64,000 nt of DNA from JALZVT01 sp964611345 (GCA_964611345.1 CAZSYU010000012.1:1-64000); one strand, 5' to 3'. Shown: positions 8,587-17,992, counted from the stretch's first letter. Notes: a model not told the origin generated them from the sequence alone. Translations and numbers: made by a program.

Positions 8587-10997
8587 TGGTTTGTTCAGCC
8601 GTAACAAGGGCGATTGCGCACTCAGTAGTTAGAGCGGGCTGGTTTGCCGCGCTGTGTTTGCTTGCGAACAATGCCAGTGCGCTCGACTGTTCCGAACAGT
8701 TTCAGGTTCGGCAATCGTTTGCCAATGGTGCGGCCTGGGAAATGTGCTGGGAAGAGCAGAGCCGCGAAGGAATGGTGTTGCGCGACGTGACTTACACCAG
8801 TCCGGCGGGCGTCGCACGCCGCGTACTCTATCAGGCTAATGTTGCCCAGATTCATGTGCCTTACGACGATGACGGTGCACGCTATCACGACGTGAGCGAT
8901 TTTGGGTTGGGTGGCAATCGGCTAAACGATTTAACCCCCGCCGATTGCCCGACGGGTACGCTGATTAATAGCGATGGCAAGGATGTGTTTTGCAAAACTC
9001 TGCATGACGCAGCGTCTTTAGCCACACAATCGGAAGTGCGCCACGGCGAGGCGTTGAGCTTATTCAGCGTTTCCCACGTTGGCGCCTACAACTATGTGCC
9101 TGAGTGGCGTTTCTTTGATGACGGTACCATCGAGCCTGCGATGGGGGCGACGGGCCGGTTGCAGCGTTATTCCAACGTAGAAGACTATGGTTGGCCGGTG
9201 CGCACGGGGACGTCACCGGTTGGTGTCTCTCATATTCATAACTACTACTGGCGTCTCGACTTTGATTTGGATGGCGGTGATGACGATCGGTTTCAGGAAC
9301 TTGAGTTTGTCGATGGCGCCGATGGTAAGCGCGCGCTTGCATCGACGTCGTTCACTAACGAGGCCGCGCGATCGGTAAATCCTGCGACGCAACGCTTTTG
9401 GCGGGTTTATGACGCCGGCACCCAGAATGGCGCTGGGCGAGCTATTTCTTACGACATTTTGCCGCTGGAGACTGGCCATCGCGATATCGGGCCTACGTTT
9501 GAACCCTGGACCTTCAACGATATTTACGCCACCACCTACCGGGCATGCGAGCGCTTTGTTTCGCACAATCCGGCGGACAACGCGGACGGTTGCGTTGCTA
9601 ATGGGGATGTGACTAATTTTGTCAGTGGTGAATCGATTGATAACAGTGACCTTGTGGTGTGGTTCGGTCTGACATTCCATCATACCCCCAGGGACGAGGA
9701 TGAGGCGTACATGAATGCGCACTGGAACCGTTTTCGCCTCGAACCACGTGACTGGTTAAGTGTTGGTTCAAGCAACGCCTTTCCGGCGCTTGCGCCTATT
9801 GCCGATCAACAGAACAGACAGGGCGATGTGGTTGGCTTTGCGGCAACGGCAACCGATGCCGACGGCGACGCCTTAACATTTACCGCATCAGGTTTGCCTG
9901 CGGGGATTAGCATAGATGCAGCAGGTAACCTATCCGGTACATTGAACGCTGCCGGCAACTACAGTGTGACGGTCACTGCGACTGATCCACAGAATGCGAC
10001 TGCTACCAGCACATTCGATTGGACGGTAACAAGCAATACCGTTGCTGGCTGCGCTCACTGTACCGACTTTATCGCCGTAGCTACTGAAGGCTACGGTAGA
10101 CAGGATTTTGACTCGGGCGTGCGAGTAGAAGAGGTTGGAGCAACGCTTGCGTTGCACAACAATACCTGGCGACGGGCCTCTGAAACCTACACCATCACCG
10201 CCAATACAATGCTCGAGTTTGAGTTCTCAAGTACCTCAGAAGGTGAGATTCATGGTATTGGCTTTGATAACGACGATGTCCTCAGTCAGGTCAATATTTT
10301 TCAACTGTATGGTACTCAGGATTTTGGCATACAAAGCTTCAATACTTACTTGCCGCAAGGTTTTGTGAATTATCGAATCCCGGTAGGTGACTACTACACG
10401 GGCTCTAACATGGCGTTGGTGTTTGTCAACGATCACGATAGCGGGACTGGTAATAACAGCTATTTCCGTAACGTCCGGGTCTATGAGGCGGATGATGGTG
10501 CAGCTCCGATTGCGCCAGTACCAAACCCTGCGCCTGGGGATGCGATAACCAATCTGGCTCTGGGTGGGGTTGCGCAACAGAGTTCAACGCTTGATCTTGG
10601 GCTGGATTTTTCGGCCGCTAACGCCATTGACGGCAATTCGGGCGGTAACTTCCCTGGTGACGACATCGCGCATACCAACCTGGAGGCAGAGCCCTGGTGG
10701 GAAATCGATCTTGGGGCGGTCTATGATCTAACCAGCATTTCGGTGTTTAATCGCGAAGACTGCTGTGTCGAAGGGCTTGCTGACTTTCACGTGTTTGTTA
10801 GCGACGTGCCCTTTAGTACGACCACGATAGCCGGTACCCTTACACAAACGGGTGTGACTAGTATTCCCATTGCGGGGCCGAGTGGTCGCGAGGCCCAGGT
10901 CGCGGTTAACCGCAGTGGTCGCTATGTGCGTGTGCAGCTTACTCATACCGAGTATCTGCAGATAGCGGAAGTGGAGGTTATGGGCCGGCCGCAATAG
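8586..10997 (+). CDS. Secreted modular copper amine oxidase
   Basis: An 803-residue exported enzyme that should oxidise primary amines to aldehydes, releasing hydrogen peroxide and ammonia outside the cytoplasm. Residues 30-400 form the amine oxidase sandwich: Asp102 in the HDVSDFGLG loop fits the catalytic base, Tyr168 in GAYNYV is the TPQ precursor, His216 and His218 (HIHNYYWRLDFD) and His366 (FHHTPRDED) fit the copper ligands. The long N-terminal domains of classical enzymes are missing. After about residue 400 come a putative-Ig/cadherin-like domain (DADGDALTFTASGLPAGI), a beta-sandwich of unknown type, and a C-terminal F5/8-type-C discoidin domain (WWEIDLGAVYDLTSI), suggesting attachment to a polymer or surface. 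Start ATG 8586 shares a base with the preceding TGA; GTG 8583 is possible. Confidence 0.85.
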   Translation: MVCSAVTRAIAHSVVRAGWFAALCLLANNASALDCSEQFQVRQSFANGAAWEMCWEEQSREGMVLRDVTYTSPAGVARRVLYQANVAQIHVPYDDDGARYHDVSDFGLGGNRLNDLTPADCPTGTLINSDGKDVFCKTLHDAASLATQSEVRHGEALSLFSVSHVGAYNYVPEWRFFDDGTIEPAMGATGRLQRYSNVEDYGWPVRTGTSPVGVSHIHNYYWRLDFDLDGGDDDRFQELEFVDGADGKRALASTSFTNEAARSVNPATQRFWRVYDAGTQNGAGRAISYDILPLETGHRDIGPTFEPWTFNDIYATTYRACERFVSHNPADNADGCVANGDVTNFVSGESIDNSDLVVWFGLTFHHTPRDEDEAYMNAHWNRFRLEPRDWLSVGSSNAFPALAPIADQQNRQGDVVGFAATATDADGDALTFTASGLPAGISIDAAGNLSGTLNAAGNYSVTVTATDPQNATATSTFDWTVTSNTVAGCAHCTDFIAVATEGYGRQDFDSGVRVEEVGATLALHNNTWRRASETYTITANTMLEFEFSSTSEGEIHGIGFDNDDVLSQVNIFQLYGTQDFGIQSFNTYLPQGFVNYRIPVGDYYTGSNMALVFVNDHDSGTGNNSYFRNVRVYEADDGAAPIAPVPNPAPGDAITNLALGGVAQQSSTLDLGLDFSAANAIDGNSGGNFPGDDIAHTNLEAEPWWEIDLGAVYDLTSISVFNREDCCVEGLADFHVFVSDVPFSTTTIAGTLTQTGVTSIPIAGPSGREAQVAVNRSGRYVRVQLTHTEYLQIAEVEVMGRPQ

Positions 10998-11019
10998 CGG
11001 TGGCCAGCGGAGGATTGTC

Positions 11020-11931
11020 GTGGCACCACCGGCTGCGGACTATGAAATAGACGCAGCACTGGTAAGCCGACTGCTGCGTGCGCAGTTTCCTGCTATTGGT
11101 GATTTGCCACTAACCCTTCTTGATTCAGGCTTCGACAACGTGATGTTTCGCCTGGGCGATGAATTGCTGGTGCGCTTGCCACGTCGGGCGGTCGCTTTAG
11201 AGCTTGTGCAAAATGAACAACGGTGGTTACCGGAACTCGCTGTGCAGTTGCCGTTACCTGTTCCAGTGCCCTTGCACGTTGGCGTGCCAATGTTCGGTTA
11301 CCCCAGCTCTTTTAGTGTTTTGCCCTGGCTTGCGGGAAGCAGTGCGGATCTTGGTTATCCAGACTCTGATCAAGCGGAAGTATTGGGACAGTTCTTACGT
11401 GCTTTGCACTCGCACAGCCACGCCGGAGCTGCTGCGCCTGAAAACGCTGTTCGTGGTGTCCCTTTGGCTGCCCGCGACACTGTGGTGATCCAGCGTCTGG
11501 AGCGCTTGCAGGCATTGCCAGGTGTGAAGTTGCCATTCACTGCCATCTGGCAACTGTGGCGCGCGGGGCTTGCGGCACCTGTGGCCAGCGAGTCGGTCTG
11601 GCTGCATGGCGATCTGCACGCTCGCAACGTCCTGGTGCAGGATGGCAAGCTTGCCGCAGTGATTGATTGGGGTGATCTTACTGTTGGTGATGCAGCAACA
11701 GATCTTGCAAGTTTTTGGATGCTCTTTGCGGACGCCACTGCGCGTGCAGATGGGCTTGCAAGTTATGGCGCAGCGCCTGCGCTTGTCGCTCGTGCAAAAG
11801 GTTGGGCCTGCTCCTTTGCTACCTTATTGCTCGACAGTTCTCTGGCGGACGATGGGACGGTGGAGCATCAAGGGCACTGCCAAATGGGCTATGCCACGTT
11901 CGCCAATTTGTTCGCGCCAGATTTGTTTTAA
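11020..11931 (+). CDS. APH/choline-kinase-like phosphotransferase
   Basis: A 303-residue kinase-like protein of the aminoglycoside phosphotransferase family. HGDLHARNVL at residues 196-205 provides the catalytic Asp198 and Asn203, and DWGD at 216-219 the magnesium-binding Asp. The N-lobe shows LLVRLPRR as the probable ATP-binding Lys/Arg strand (the expected Lys is an Arg). It starts at GTG 11020 after an AGGATT site, 22 bp behind the amine oxidase gene, so it may belong to that transcript. An amino or sugar alcohol is the likely acceptor; antibiotic resistance should not be assumed. Convergent with the next gene, 12 bp apart. Confidence 0.82.
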   Translation: MAPPAADYEIDAALVSRLLRAQFPAIGDLPLTLLDSGFDNVMFRLGDELLVRLPRRAVALELVQNEQRWLPELAVQLPLPVPVPLHVGVPMFGYPSSFSVLPWLAGSSADLGYPDSDQAEVLGQFLRALHSHSHAGAAAPENAVRGVPLAARDTVVIQRLERLQALPGVKLPFTAIWQLWRAGLAAPVASESVWLHGDLHARNVLVQDGKLAAVIDWGDLTVGDAATDLASFWMLFADATARADGLASYGAAPALVARAKGWACSFATLLLDSSLADDGTVEHQGHCQMGYATFANLFAPDLF

Positions 11932-11943
11932 CCGAACGTTGAG

Positions 11944-12579
11944 TTATCTGCGCCTGCGCTTTTTGGCAGGTGCGCGCCGTCCAAACAGCAAAGCGATGAT
12001 TAGCAAAATCAAACCAAGCAGCAGGCGTGGATCGCCAACTTGCGTCCAGGGGTCGAGCGGGAAGGCGATGGTTTTGTTCATTGCGGCAATCTTGAACTCG
12101 TGGGGTCCATTGAATTCAGGGTTGGTAGCGATTTCCATTAAATCCCGGCGGCTGCGATAGCGCATCAGAGCGCCCTGCGACCATGTCCGTGCGCCATCGA
12201 TGCCCCACACATCCACGGCCGTGGTAGCGGCACTGCCAAACGCGACGGGGTGGCAGGCTCGAAAAAATAGCGCTGGGTACATGTGTGTCATGTAGGCGTC
12301 GAGAGCATCCTGTGGTGTCGCGCCGGGTCCCAGACCTGATAGGTCTGAGACCGTGCGATTCATTTCGATGACGTTGATCATCGCGAAATCATCACCGGTG
12401 TCGCTCTCGAGAAACGTACGCATCGCGTCTGCGGTTTCAGGATCTGTGCCGCGTTGCTCCATCAGACCGAGATAGTGATCGACCTCTTTTACAGTCAGCG
12501 GACCGGCGGTATTTGAATACCACCAGGTGAAGAGCAACCACAGGGCCAGGGATAGCACCCACACAAGCAATCGACGCAT
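11944..12579 (-). CDS. Membrane-anchored protein with DUF1330-like alpha/beta domain
   Basis: A 211-residue protein with a hydrophobic N-terminal helix (residues 4-22), a soluble domain, and a C-terminal helix (about 185-200) followed by an Arg/Lys-rich tail. The soluble domain has strand-helix patterns (FAMINVIEMN, ALMRYRSRRDLMEI, FKIAAMNKTIAFP) that resemble dimeric alpha/beta barrel proteins such as DUF1330; this is inference. The topology with two helices suggests the domain faces the periplasm. No catalytic residues could be named. It lies 17 bp downstream of an SDR gene on the same strand and is probably cotranscribed. Confidence 0.55.
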   Translation of the reverse strand: MRRLLVWVLSLALWLLFTWWYSNTAGPLTVKEVDHYLGLMEQRGTDPETADAMRTFLESDTGDDFAMINVIEMNRTVSDLSGLGPGATPQDALDAYMTHMYPALFFRACHPVAFGSAATTAVDVWGIDGARTWSQGALMRYRSRRDLMEIATNPEFNGPHEFKIAAMNKTIAFPLDPWTQVGDPRLLLGLILLIIALLFGRRAPAKKRRRR

Positions 12580-12596
12580 GATTTTGGTTTCCGGTT

Positions 12597-13361
12597 CTAA
12601 CGTGGTGCGAAGCGCTGGCCACCATCCACACGAATGGTTGAGCCGTTCATCATCGGCGACTCATAGATCGCGATGGCCATGGTCGCAAATTCGTGAGGTT
12701 GGCCCATGCGGCGCGGAAACGCGGCGTCTTTGGTTAGTTGCAGTGCGCCTTCGTCAGGAATGCCCGCTGTTAAACCCGTGTCGAACAGGCTAGGGGCAAT
12801 GGTCATGACGCGGATGCCCAATGTGCCCAGATCGCGCGCCATGGTTAAGGTCATGGCGGCGATTCCACCTTTCGCTGCGGTGTACGCCACCTGGCCGATT
12901 TGGCCTTCAAACGCCGCGATACTCGCTGTGTTGATCATTACGCCTCGTTCACCCACGGCGTTTGGCTCGTTTTTTGCCATGTGTTCCGCGGCGATTCGAT
13001 TGACGTTAAAGCTGCCGATGAGGTTTAGATCGATGATGCGGCGAAAGTCATCCAGTGAGTGTTTACTGCCATCGCGCGCCAGAGTTCGTTTGGCAACACC
13101 GCCACCGGCCGTGTTCACCGCAAAGTGGACGCCGCCGAGTTCTTCTACCGCGCCGGCAATGACAGCCTCAATGCCGTCAAAATCCATGACGTTGCAAACA
13201 TGGAAGCTGCCACCAAGCTCCTTCGCGACAGCAGCGCCGTCTGAGCGTTCCTGATCAAGAATGGCGACCTTGCCGCCTTTCTCCGCAAATTTCATCGCGG
13301 TTGCGCGACACATGCCCGATGCACCACCGACAAAAATGCCCTTGTTGCCTGAAATTTCCAT
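12597..13361 (-). CDS. Short-chain dehydrogenase (3-hydroxyacyl-CoA dehydrogenase type II-like)
   Basis: A 254-residue NAD(P)-dependent SDR. It has the nucleotide loop GGASGMC, NTAGGG after the fourth strand, Ser in INTASIAA, and catalytic YTAAK. The pattern FEGQIGQVAYTAAKGGI and the overall sequence resemble HSD17B10-type hydroxyacyl-CoA/hydroxysteroid dehydrogenases. Oddity: the third glycine of the canonical GxxxGxG is Cys (TGT at about 13310), which may alter cofactor binding. Start ATG 13361 follows a good GGGGAGAG site; a longer in-frame extension to 13547 has no support. Divergent from the luciferase-like gene. Confidence 0.85.
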   Translation of the reverse strand: MEISGNKGIFVGGASGMCRATAMKFAEKGGKVAILDQERSDGAAVAKELGGSFHVCNVMDFDGIEAVIAGAVEELGGVHFAVNTAGGGVAKRTLARDGSKHSLDDFRRIIDLNLIGSFNVNRIAAEHMAKNEPNAVGERGVMINTASIAAFEGQIGQVAYTAAKGGIAAMTLTMARDLGTLGIRVMTIAPSLFDTGLTAGIPDEGALQLTKDAAFPRRMGQPHEFATMAIAIYESPMMNGSTIRVDGGQRFAPR

Positions 13362-13500
13362 TCTGTTCTCTCCCCAAAGTGTTGTTATGTTTGACGAACA
13401 GTTTAGCCGGGAGCGGGCGCTGGGGCTATGCTGGCCGGGTGGTTTTACCAGGCGGGTCCAGCAGCTAATATTTGACCTTTTACAGCGAGAACCGAACATT

Positions 13501-14262
13501 ATGCGTCTAGGTGCCTTACTGGGGCCGGTACTGGATACCGGGTCCAACGAACTTGCCGATCAGGCCAGAGCGCTTGAGGCGGCTGGATATGAGAGTTTGT
13601 GGAGTGCCCAAGCGATCGGGCGCGGCTTCATGATCACCGATCCGTTGATTGCGCTGGCGGTGGCGGCGGCGGTTACAGAGCGTGTCGAGTTGGGTACTGC
13701 GATCATGCAGTTACCGTTGTATCACCCCACAGACCTGGCGCATCGAGTGCTGTCGTTGCAGCAGGTGGCGGGGCCAAGACTGTTGCTGGGGGTGGGCGCG
13801 GGCTCGACCGAAAAAGACTTTGATGCCTTTGAGCGCGATTTTGGTACCCGTTTCAGCGAGTTTAATGAATCGCTCGTAGAACTAGAGGTGGCACTTGAAA
13901 CCGGCGCCAATGCAACCGCCGAACTGTCGCCCTGGCCATCGGTAGCAGGGGGACCATCCGTTTACTATGGCACCTGGGGCGCTGGGGTTGAGCGCGCGGC
14001 AAAAGAATTCTCTGGCTGGATTGCCTCAGCGCATTATCGGACGCCCGAAGAACTCGAGACAGCCCTGCACCGCTACAGGGAGGCCTGTGGTGATGAGGCG
14101 GGCAGAGCTGTTGTGTCGACGATACAACTGCCGGCGAGCCGACCGCTTGACGAAGTTGCAGAGTTACTTGGACGCTTTGAGGAGATGGGGTTTGATGACG
14201 CAGTGGTTATGTTCTTACCAGGCGGTGTTACGCCGGAACAAGTGCGCGGGCTAGTTCAGTAA
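13501..14262 (+). CDS. Luciferase-like (LLM) flavin-dependent oxidoreductase
   Basis: A 253-residue TIM-barrel enzyme of the bacterial luciferase-like monooxygenase superfamily, using FMN or F420. Features: GYESLWSAQAIGR, the LGTAIMQLPLYHP strand-loop typical of the family, RLLLGVGAG, and a GADE/FDD-like C-terminal strand (GFDDAVVMFLPG). It is shorter than most members (about 300 residues), the missing part being in the central insertion, not the ends. The start at ATG 13501 opens directly into the first barrel strand; an in-frame extension upstream would overlap the divergent SDR. It ends 12 bp inside the convergent molybdoenzyme gene. The substrate cannot be told. Confidence 0.78.
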   Translation: MRLGALLGPVLDTGSNELADQARALEAAGYESLWSAQAIGRGFMITDPLIALAVAAAVTERVELGTAIMQLPLYHPTDLAHRVLSLQQVAGPRLLLGVGAGSTEKDFDAFERDFGTRFSEFNESLVELEVALETGANATAELSPWPSVAGGPSVYYGTWGAGVERAAKEFSGWIASAHYRTPEELETALHRYREACGDEAGRAVVSTIQLPASRPLDEVAELLGRFEEMGFDDAVVMFLPGGVTPEQVRGLVQ

Positions 14263-16449
14263 GGATTCGACGGCAACTGGCGTGGCCTTGAATGCTGGTG
14301 TTTTGCTGCGCGGGTCGACGTCTGTGCTGGTCAGCACATTGGCCTCCGGAAAATAGGCCATCAGATTCCCGGCCGGCAGGTCGTGGCTGACGACCTCAAC
14401 ACCGGTCATCTCGCCCTGCGCTGAGCGAAGCGTTACGCGATCGCCGGGTTTGAGTGCAAGGGTTTCCATGTCCGTGTTGCTCATTAACACGCACCAACGA
14501 TGGCTGGCATTGCGATAGCTGTCATCGTTTTCATAAACGATGGTGTTGAACTGCCCTTCGCTGCGTATGGTGCTGAGTGTGAAAGGGTATTCTGCACTGC
14601 GCGAGATAGGCGTCCAGGTGTTAGTGCAAAAACTGGCTTTGTTGTCAGGGGTGTTGAACCGAGGTTTGTGCAGCACCCGATTGGCGATATGAAATTCTTT
14701 GCGAGCCACATCGATGCTTGCAAGTGCTTCCATGCCGGGCACCGTTTTAGCAATGATTTGGCGCAGTTTCTGGTGGGACTTGAAAGCCGCGAAGTTGATC
14801 GGACTTGCGGGCAGCAGGCGCTCCGCCAGTTCCGCCAAAATCCACGACTCGGGTTTGACGTTATCGAGGCGATCGATGCCGCCATCCGACAGGCGCACGT
14901 AGTTGAACATGGATTCCTGGGTAGTCGCTTGCGCTTCCTCATCGCGCGCGGCAACGGGCAGTATGAGGGTAGTTCCCGCATCAATGCCGTGGACATGACC
15001 CCGATTGAGGTTGGTGGTGAGATAGAGCTTGAAGCCTATGGCATCCAGCGCGCGTCGTGCCCAGTTCGAGTCAGGGTTTGCGCTGTAGAGGTTGCCGCCC
15101 AGCAGTAACGCGGCGTCGATGTTGCCCTGTTCGGCGGCCTGCATTGCGGCCATGGTGTCAAGGCCAGGGGCAGTGGGCAGCGTAACGTTAAGGGTTGCTT
15201 GCAGTTTTTCGAAGACGTTACTGGCCAGTACCGGCTTTACGCCAATGGTGCCAATGCCTTGCACATTGCTGTGCCCACGCAGTGGCAGGAGTCCGGCGCC
15301 GGGCTTGCCAGTCATGCCGCGTAACAGGGCGAGATTGGCAATCTCTTCAACGTTGGCGACGCCGTTCAAGTGATGCGTCACCCCCATACCCCAGGCGAAA
15401 CAGGCGTTGCTGGATTTGGCGTAGGCGGCGCCAGCGGTCTGCAACTCGTTGCGGGTGAGTCCCGTAGCCTCCTCTATTTCCTCCCAGGCAAGGCGCTGCA
15501 GGTGTGCGATGTAGGTTTCGGCGCCGTTGGTGTACGCCTTAAGAAAATCAGGGTTTTGTGCGCCCTGTTCCAGCACCGCTTTGGCAATGCCCTGCATGAC
15601 CAGCACGTCGGAACCAATTTTTGGCTGTAAGTAGGTGCTGGCTATCAAGGTGCCACCGCTAACCAGCGACCGTGGGCTTTTGGGCACTGAGAACTTAACT
15701 AACCCGCGTTCGCGCGCCGGGTTGATCACAATAACCTGCCCGTCGCGTTGTCTGATTTTTTGTAGCAGATGCAAGAGGCGGGGGTGATTGGAGGCGGGGT
15801 TCGCGCCGATGATGAACACAAGGTCGCAACGGTTCAGGTCGTTGAGTTCTACCGTTGCCGTGCCCGTGCCGATTGAGTTACCCAGACCCTCGCCAGTGGC
15901 CTGGTGGCAGTAATACGAGCAATTATTAACATTGTTAGTGCCGTACAGGCGGGCAAGTAGTTGCAGTAAAAACCCGGCTTCGTTGGATGAGCGCCCGGAG
16001 GCGTAAAAAAAAGAGCGATCGGGGCTCACCCTGCTGAATTGCTCAGCCGCACGAGTAAGCGCGGTTGGCCAATCGAGCATCGTGAAGTGAGTGGCGCCGG
16101 GAGCTTTCCACAGGGGGTGATTCAGGCGGCCAAGATGAGCAAGTTCGCGTTCATCGAGTTCTTGTAACTCAGCAATGCTGTGGTCGAAGGCCTCGCGCGG
16201 GATGGGCGGTTGCACGTCGGTGGATTGCGCCTGCACGCTTTTGTTGCAGACGGCTGGAAACTCCCCGAGCTCGTTGGTCATGCCGCCCTGTTGGCCGCCC
16301 ATGCCCAGACCACAGGCTTTGCAGGTGTTGTTGGATCGTAGTGCTTTGGCCGCCGGGCCAACACCCATCTGGCGGATCTTGGCCACGGTGTAGAGGATTT
16401 TTTTCAAGCCGCCGGCTGGATCCTGATCGGGTCTGTCTTGTAAGCTCAC
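14251..16449 (-). CDS. FdhF/YdeP-family molybdopterin oxidoreductase
   Basis: A 732-residue cytoplasmic (no signal peptide) molybdenum enzyme of the formate-dehydrogenase-like YdeP group. CKACGLGMGG at residues 43-52 with Cys68 provides a short cysteine set (fewer than the four of true formate dehydrogenases), and Cys181 in YYCHQAT is the probable molybdenum ligand. GASPASNHPR-like (IIGANPASNHPR) and the C-terminal molydopterin-dinucleotide-binding domain with GDRVTL and VVSHDLPAGN follow. YdeP-type proteins have poorly known substrates; acid resistance has been linked to the E. coli member. Located downstream of a sodium symporter, 31 bp apart, so the imported solute may feed it; this is inference. 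Confidence 0.85.
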   Translation of the reverse strand: MSLQDRPDQDPAGGLKKILYTVAKIRQMGVGPAAKALRSNNTCKACGLGMGGQQGGMTNELGEFPAVCNKSVQAQSTDVQPPIPREAFDHSIAELQELDERELAHLGRLNHPLWKAPGATHFTMLDWPTALTRAAEQFSRVSPDRSFFYASGRSSNEAGFLLQLLARLYGTNNVNNCSYYCHQATGEGLGNSIGTGTATVELNDLNRCDLVFIIGANPASNHPRLLHLLQKIRQRDGQVIVINPARERGLVKFSVPKSPRSLVSGGTLIASTYLQPKIGSDVLVMQGIAKAVLEQGAQNPDFLKAYTNGAETYIAHLQRLAWEEIEEATGLTRNELQTAGAAYAKSSNACFAWGMGVTHHLNGVANVEEIANLALLRGMTGKPGAGLLPLRGHSNVQGIGTIGVKPVLASNVFEKLQATLNVTLPTAPGLDTMAAMQAAEQGNIDAALLLGGNLYSANPDSNWARRALDAIGFKLYLTTNLNRGHVHGIDAGTTLILPVAARDEEAQATTQESMFNYVRLSDGGIDRLDNVKPESWILAELAERLLPASPINFAAFKSHQKLRQIIAKTVPGMEALASIDVARKEFHIANRVLHKPRFNTPDNKASFCTNTWTPISRSAEYPFTLSTIRSEGQFNTIVYENDDSYRNASHRWCVLMSNTDMETLALKPGDRVTLRSAQGEMTGVEVVSHDLPAGNLMAYFPEANVLTSTDVDPRSKTPAFKATPVAVESLLN

Positions 16450-16480
16450 AACGCTATACCAAATGTCCCATAGGCCATTG

Positions 16481-17980
16481 TTATTTAACCACTATTCCAT
16501 CCATTTCGGGTGAGGATCGATCCAGTAGCCACACGGTGGCCAGCATGACAGCGCCACCGGCTGGGCACCAGTAGAAGAAAGCGACGCCCTGCTGTTGCAG
16601 CACCAACACGCAGGCGCAGGACAACAGTGTCCCCGGCACAAAGCTGCTAAAGCTGCCAATGCCAAAGCGGGCAAGAATTATCGTGGCGAAAATCATTCCG
16701 GTCAGATAGTTCGGCAGCTTGAAGGTCAGGTCGAGCAACCCCTGGGCCTGGTAGCGGGCGAAGAACAGCGTGACTCCAAAAAACACCAGACCCCAAAACA
16801 CCACCAGCGTGCGGGCAGCAACCAGATAATGGCGCTCGCTGCGGTTGGGCCATGCGCGCTCGTAGATGTGGCGCACGCTCAGGTCGGCGCTCTCGGCTAA
16901 CGCCGAATCGAGCGTAGAGATTGCCGCGGCAAAAATTGCGGCGATAAATAGTCCGGAAATACCTGGGGGAATTTCGGTGACTATAAAATAAGGAAATATG
17001 CGGTCAGGCGACGCGGGCAACTGGGTAGCGATTTCGTTAGGCAGACCGCGTTCGCCATAGAATGCGACCAGTGCGAGGCCCACCCCCAGAATGACCAGAT
17101 GGGTTGCATAAAATGCCGCCGACCAGCAGTAGGCTTTGGCTGCGTCGCTCGCACTTCGACAGGCCCGCACGCGTTGCCAGGTGCCCTGGGTACACGCCTG
17201 CGCGAGGGTGAGACACAGCGCGCCAAACACGCCTGCCCAAATGCTGTAACTCACGCTCAGGTCGGTGCTGAAATCAAACAGCACCAGTTTCGCCTGCGCA
17301 TCAAGCGAACGCAGCGTGTCGCTCACGGAGGCGTCTAACTGGAATACCATAAACGCAAGCGCAAACAACGCACCTGCGCTGAACAACACAAACAGCAGAA
17401 GATCCGTCCAGATCACCGTCTTGAGCCCTGACAGGGCGCTCCACAGAACACCAAAGCTCACCACCACAGCGGCACTCCCGGCAATGCCCCAGCCGGTGAT
17501 CACGTCGAGCACAAGGCTCGCGGTGAGGAGTTTTACCCCACTGTTGATAACGTTAAGGACGAGCCCGAGCAGCATCGAAAACTCGCCAGTCCGCGCATCC
17601 ATCCGTGCGCCGATGTACTCGTAGCTGGTGTGAATGCCGCGGCTCAAATAAAACGGCCGCGCGACCAGCAGGGCAATGAGCATTTTGCCGAACGCAAGGC
17701 CGAGTATGACCTGCAGGTAGGTCAGGTTGCCGCCAGCTTTGAAGACCGCGGCGGGCACGGACACGAAGGTGACGCTGCTGACCAGTGTTGCGACTATGCT
17801 CGCCGCTACCGCCCACCAGGGTAGACTGCCGCCCGCCTGAAAAAAACCGTTCCGATCCTTGATGTTGCCGCTTAACCGGTGACCACCCCAGGTGACAGCG
17901 GCGAGGAGCAAGACAATGACCGCGCCATCAATGAGTGCGAGCCCAGTCCCTAGCCCATTGCTCAGCCCAGCAGTCTCCAT
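16481..17980 (-). CDS. Sodium:solute symporter (SSS family)
   Basis: A 499-residue integral membrane protein of the SSS family (LeuT-like fold, about 13 helices expected and clearly present as alternating hydrophobic blocks). Diagnostic stretches: GGSLPWWAVAASIVATLVSSVTF near residue 50-70 (first core helix), and IFAAAISTLDSALAESADL around 355 (sodium-site helix with the family's small-residue and Ser pattern). It should import a solute with sodium; substrate unknown. It lies 12 bp downstream of the TPR-like gene and 31 bp upstream of the molybdoenzyme gene on the same strand, forming a likely operon. Confidence 0.88.
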   Translation of the reverse strand: METAGLSNGLGTGLALIDGAVIVLLLAAVTWGGHRLSGNIKDRNGFFQAGGSLPWWAVAASIVATLVSSVTFVSVPAAVFKAGGNLTYLQVILGLAFGKMLIALLVARPFYLSRGIHTSYEYIGARMDARTGEFSMLLGLVLNVINSGVKLLTASLVLDVITGWGIAGSAAVVVSFGVLWSALSGLKTVIWTDLLLFVLFSAGALFALAFMVFQLDASVSDTLRSLDAQAKLVLFDFSTDLSVSYSIWAGVFGALCLTLAQACTQGTWQRVRACRSASDAAKAYCWSAAFYATHLVILGVGLALVAFYGERGLPNEIATQLPASPDRIFPYFIVTEIPPGISGLFIAAIFAAAISTLDSALAESADLSVRHIYERAWPNRSERHYLVAARTLVVFWGLVFFGVTLFFARYQAQGLLDLTFKLPNYLTGMIFATIILARFGIGSFSSFVPGTLLSCACVLVLQQQGVAFFYWCPAGGAVMLATVWLLDRSSPEMDGIVVK

Positions 17981-17992
17981 CGCGGACGGCCC

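Noticed and set aside
9213..9722. Minus-strand reading frame within the amine oxidase gene
   Set aside because: Antisense to the copper ligand region of a clear enzyme.
11020..11931. Antibiotic resistance gene
   Set aside because: APH motifs alone do not show aminoglycoside specificity; no resistance context or mobile element is present.
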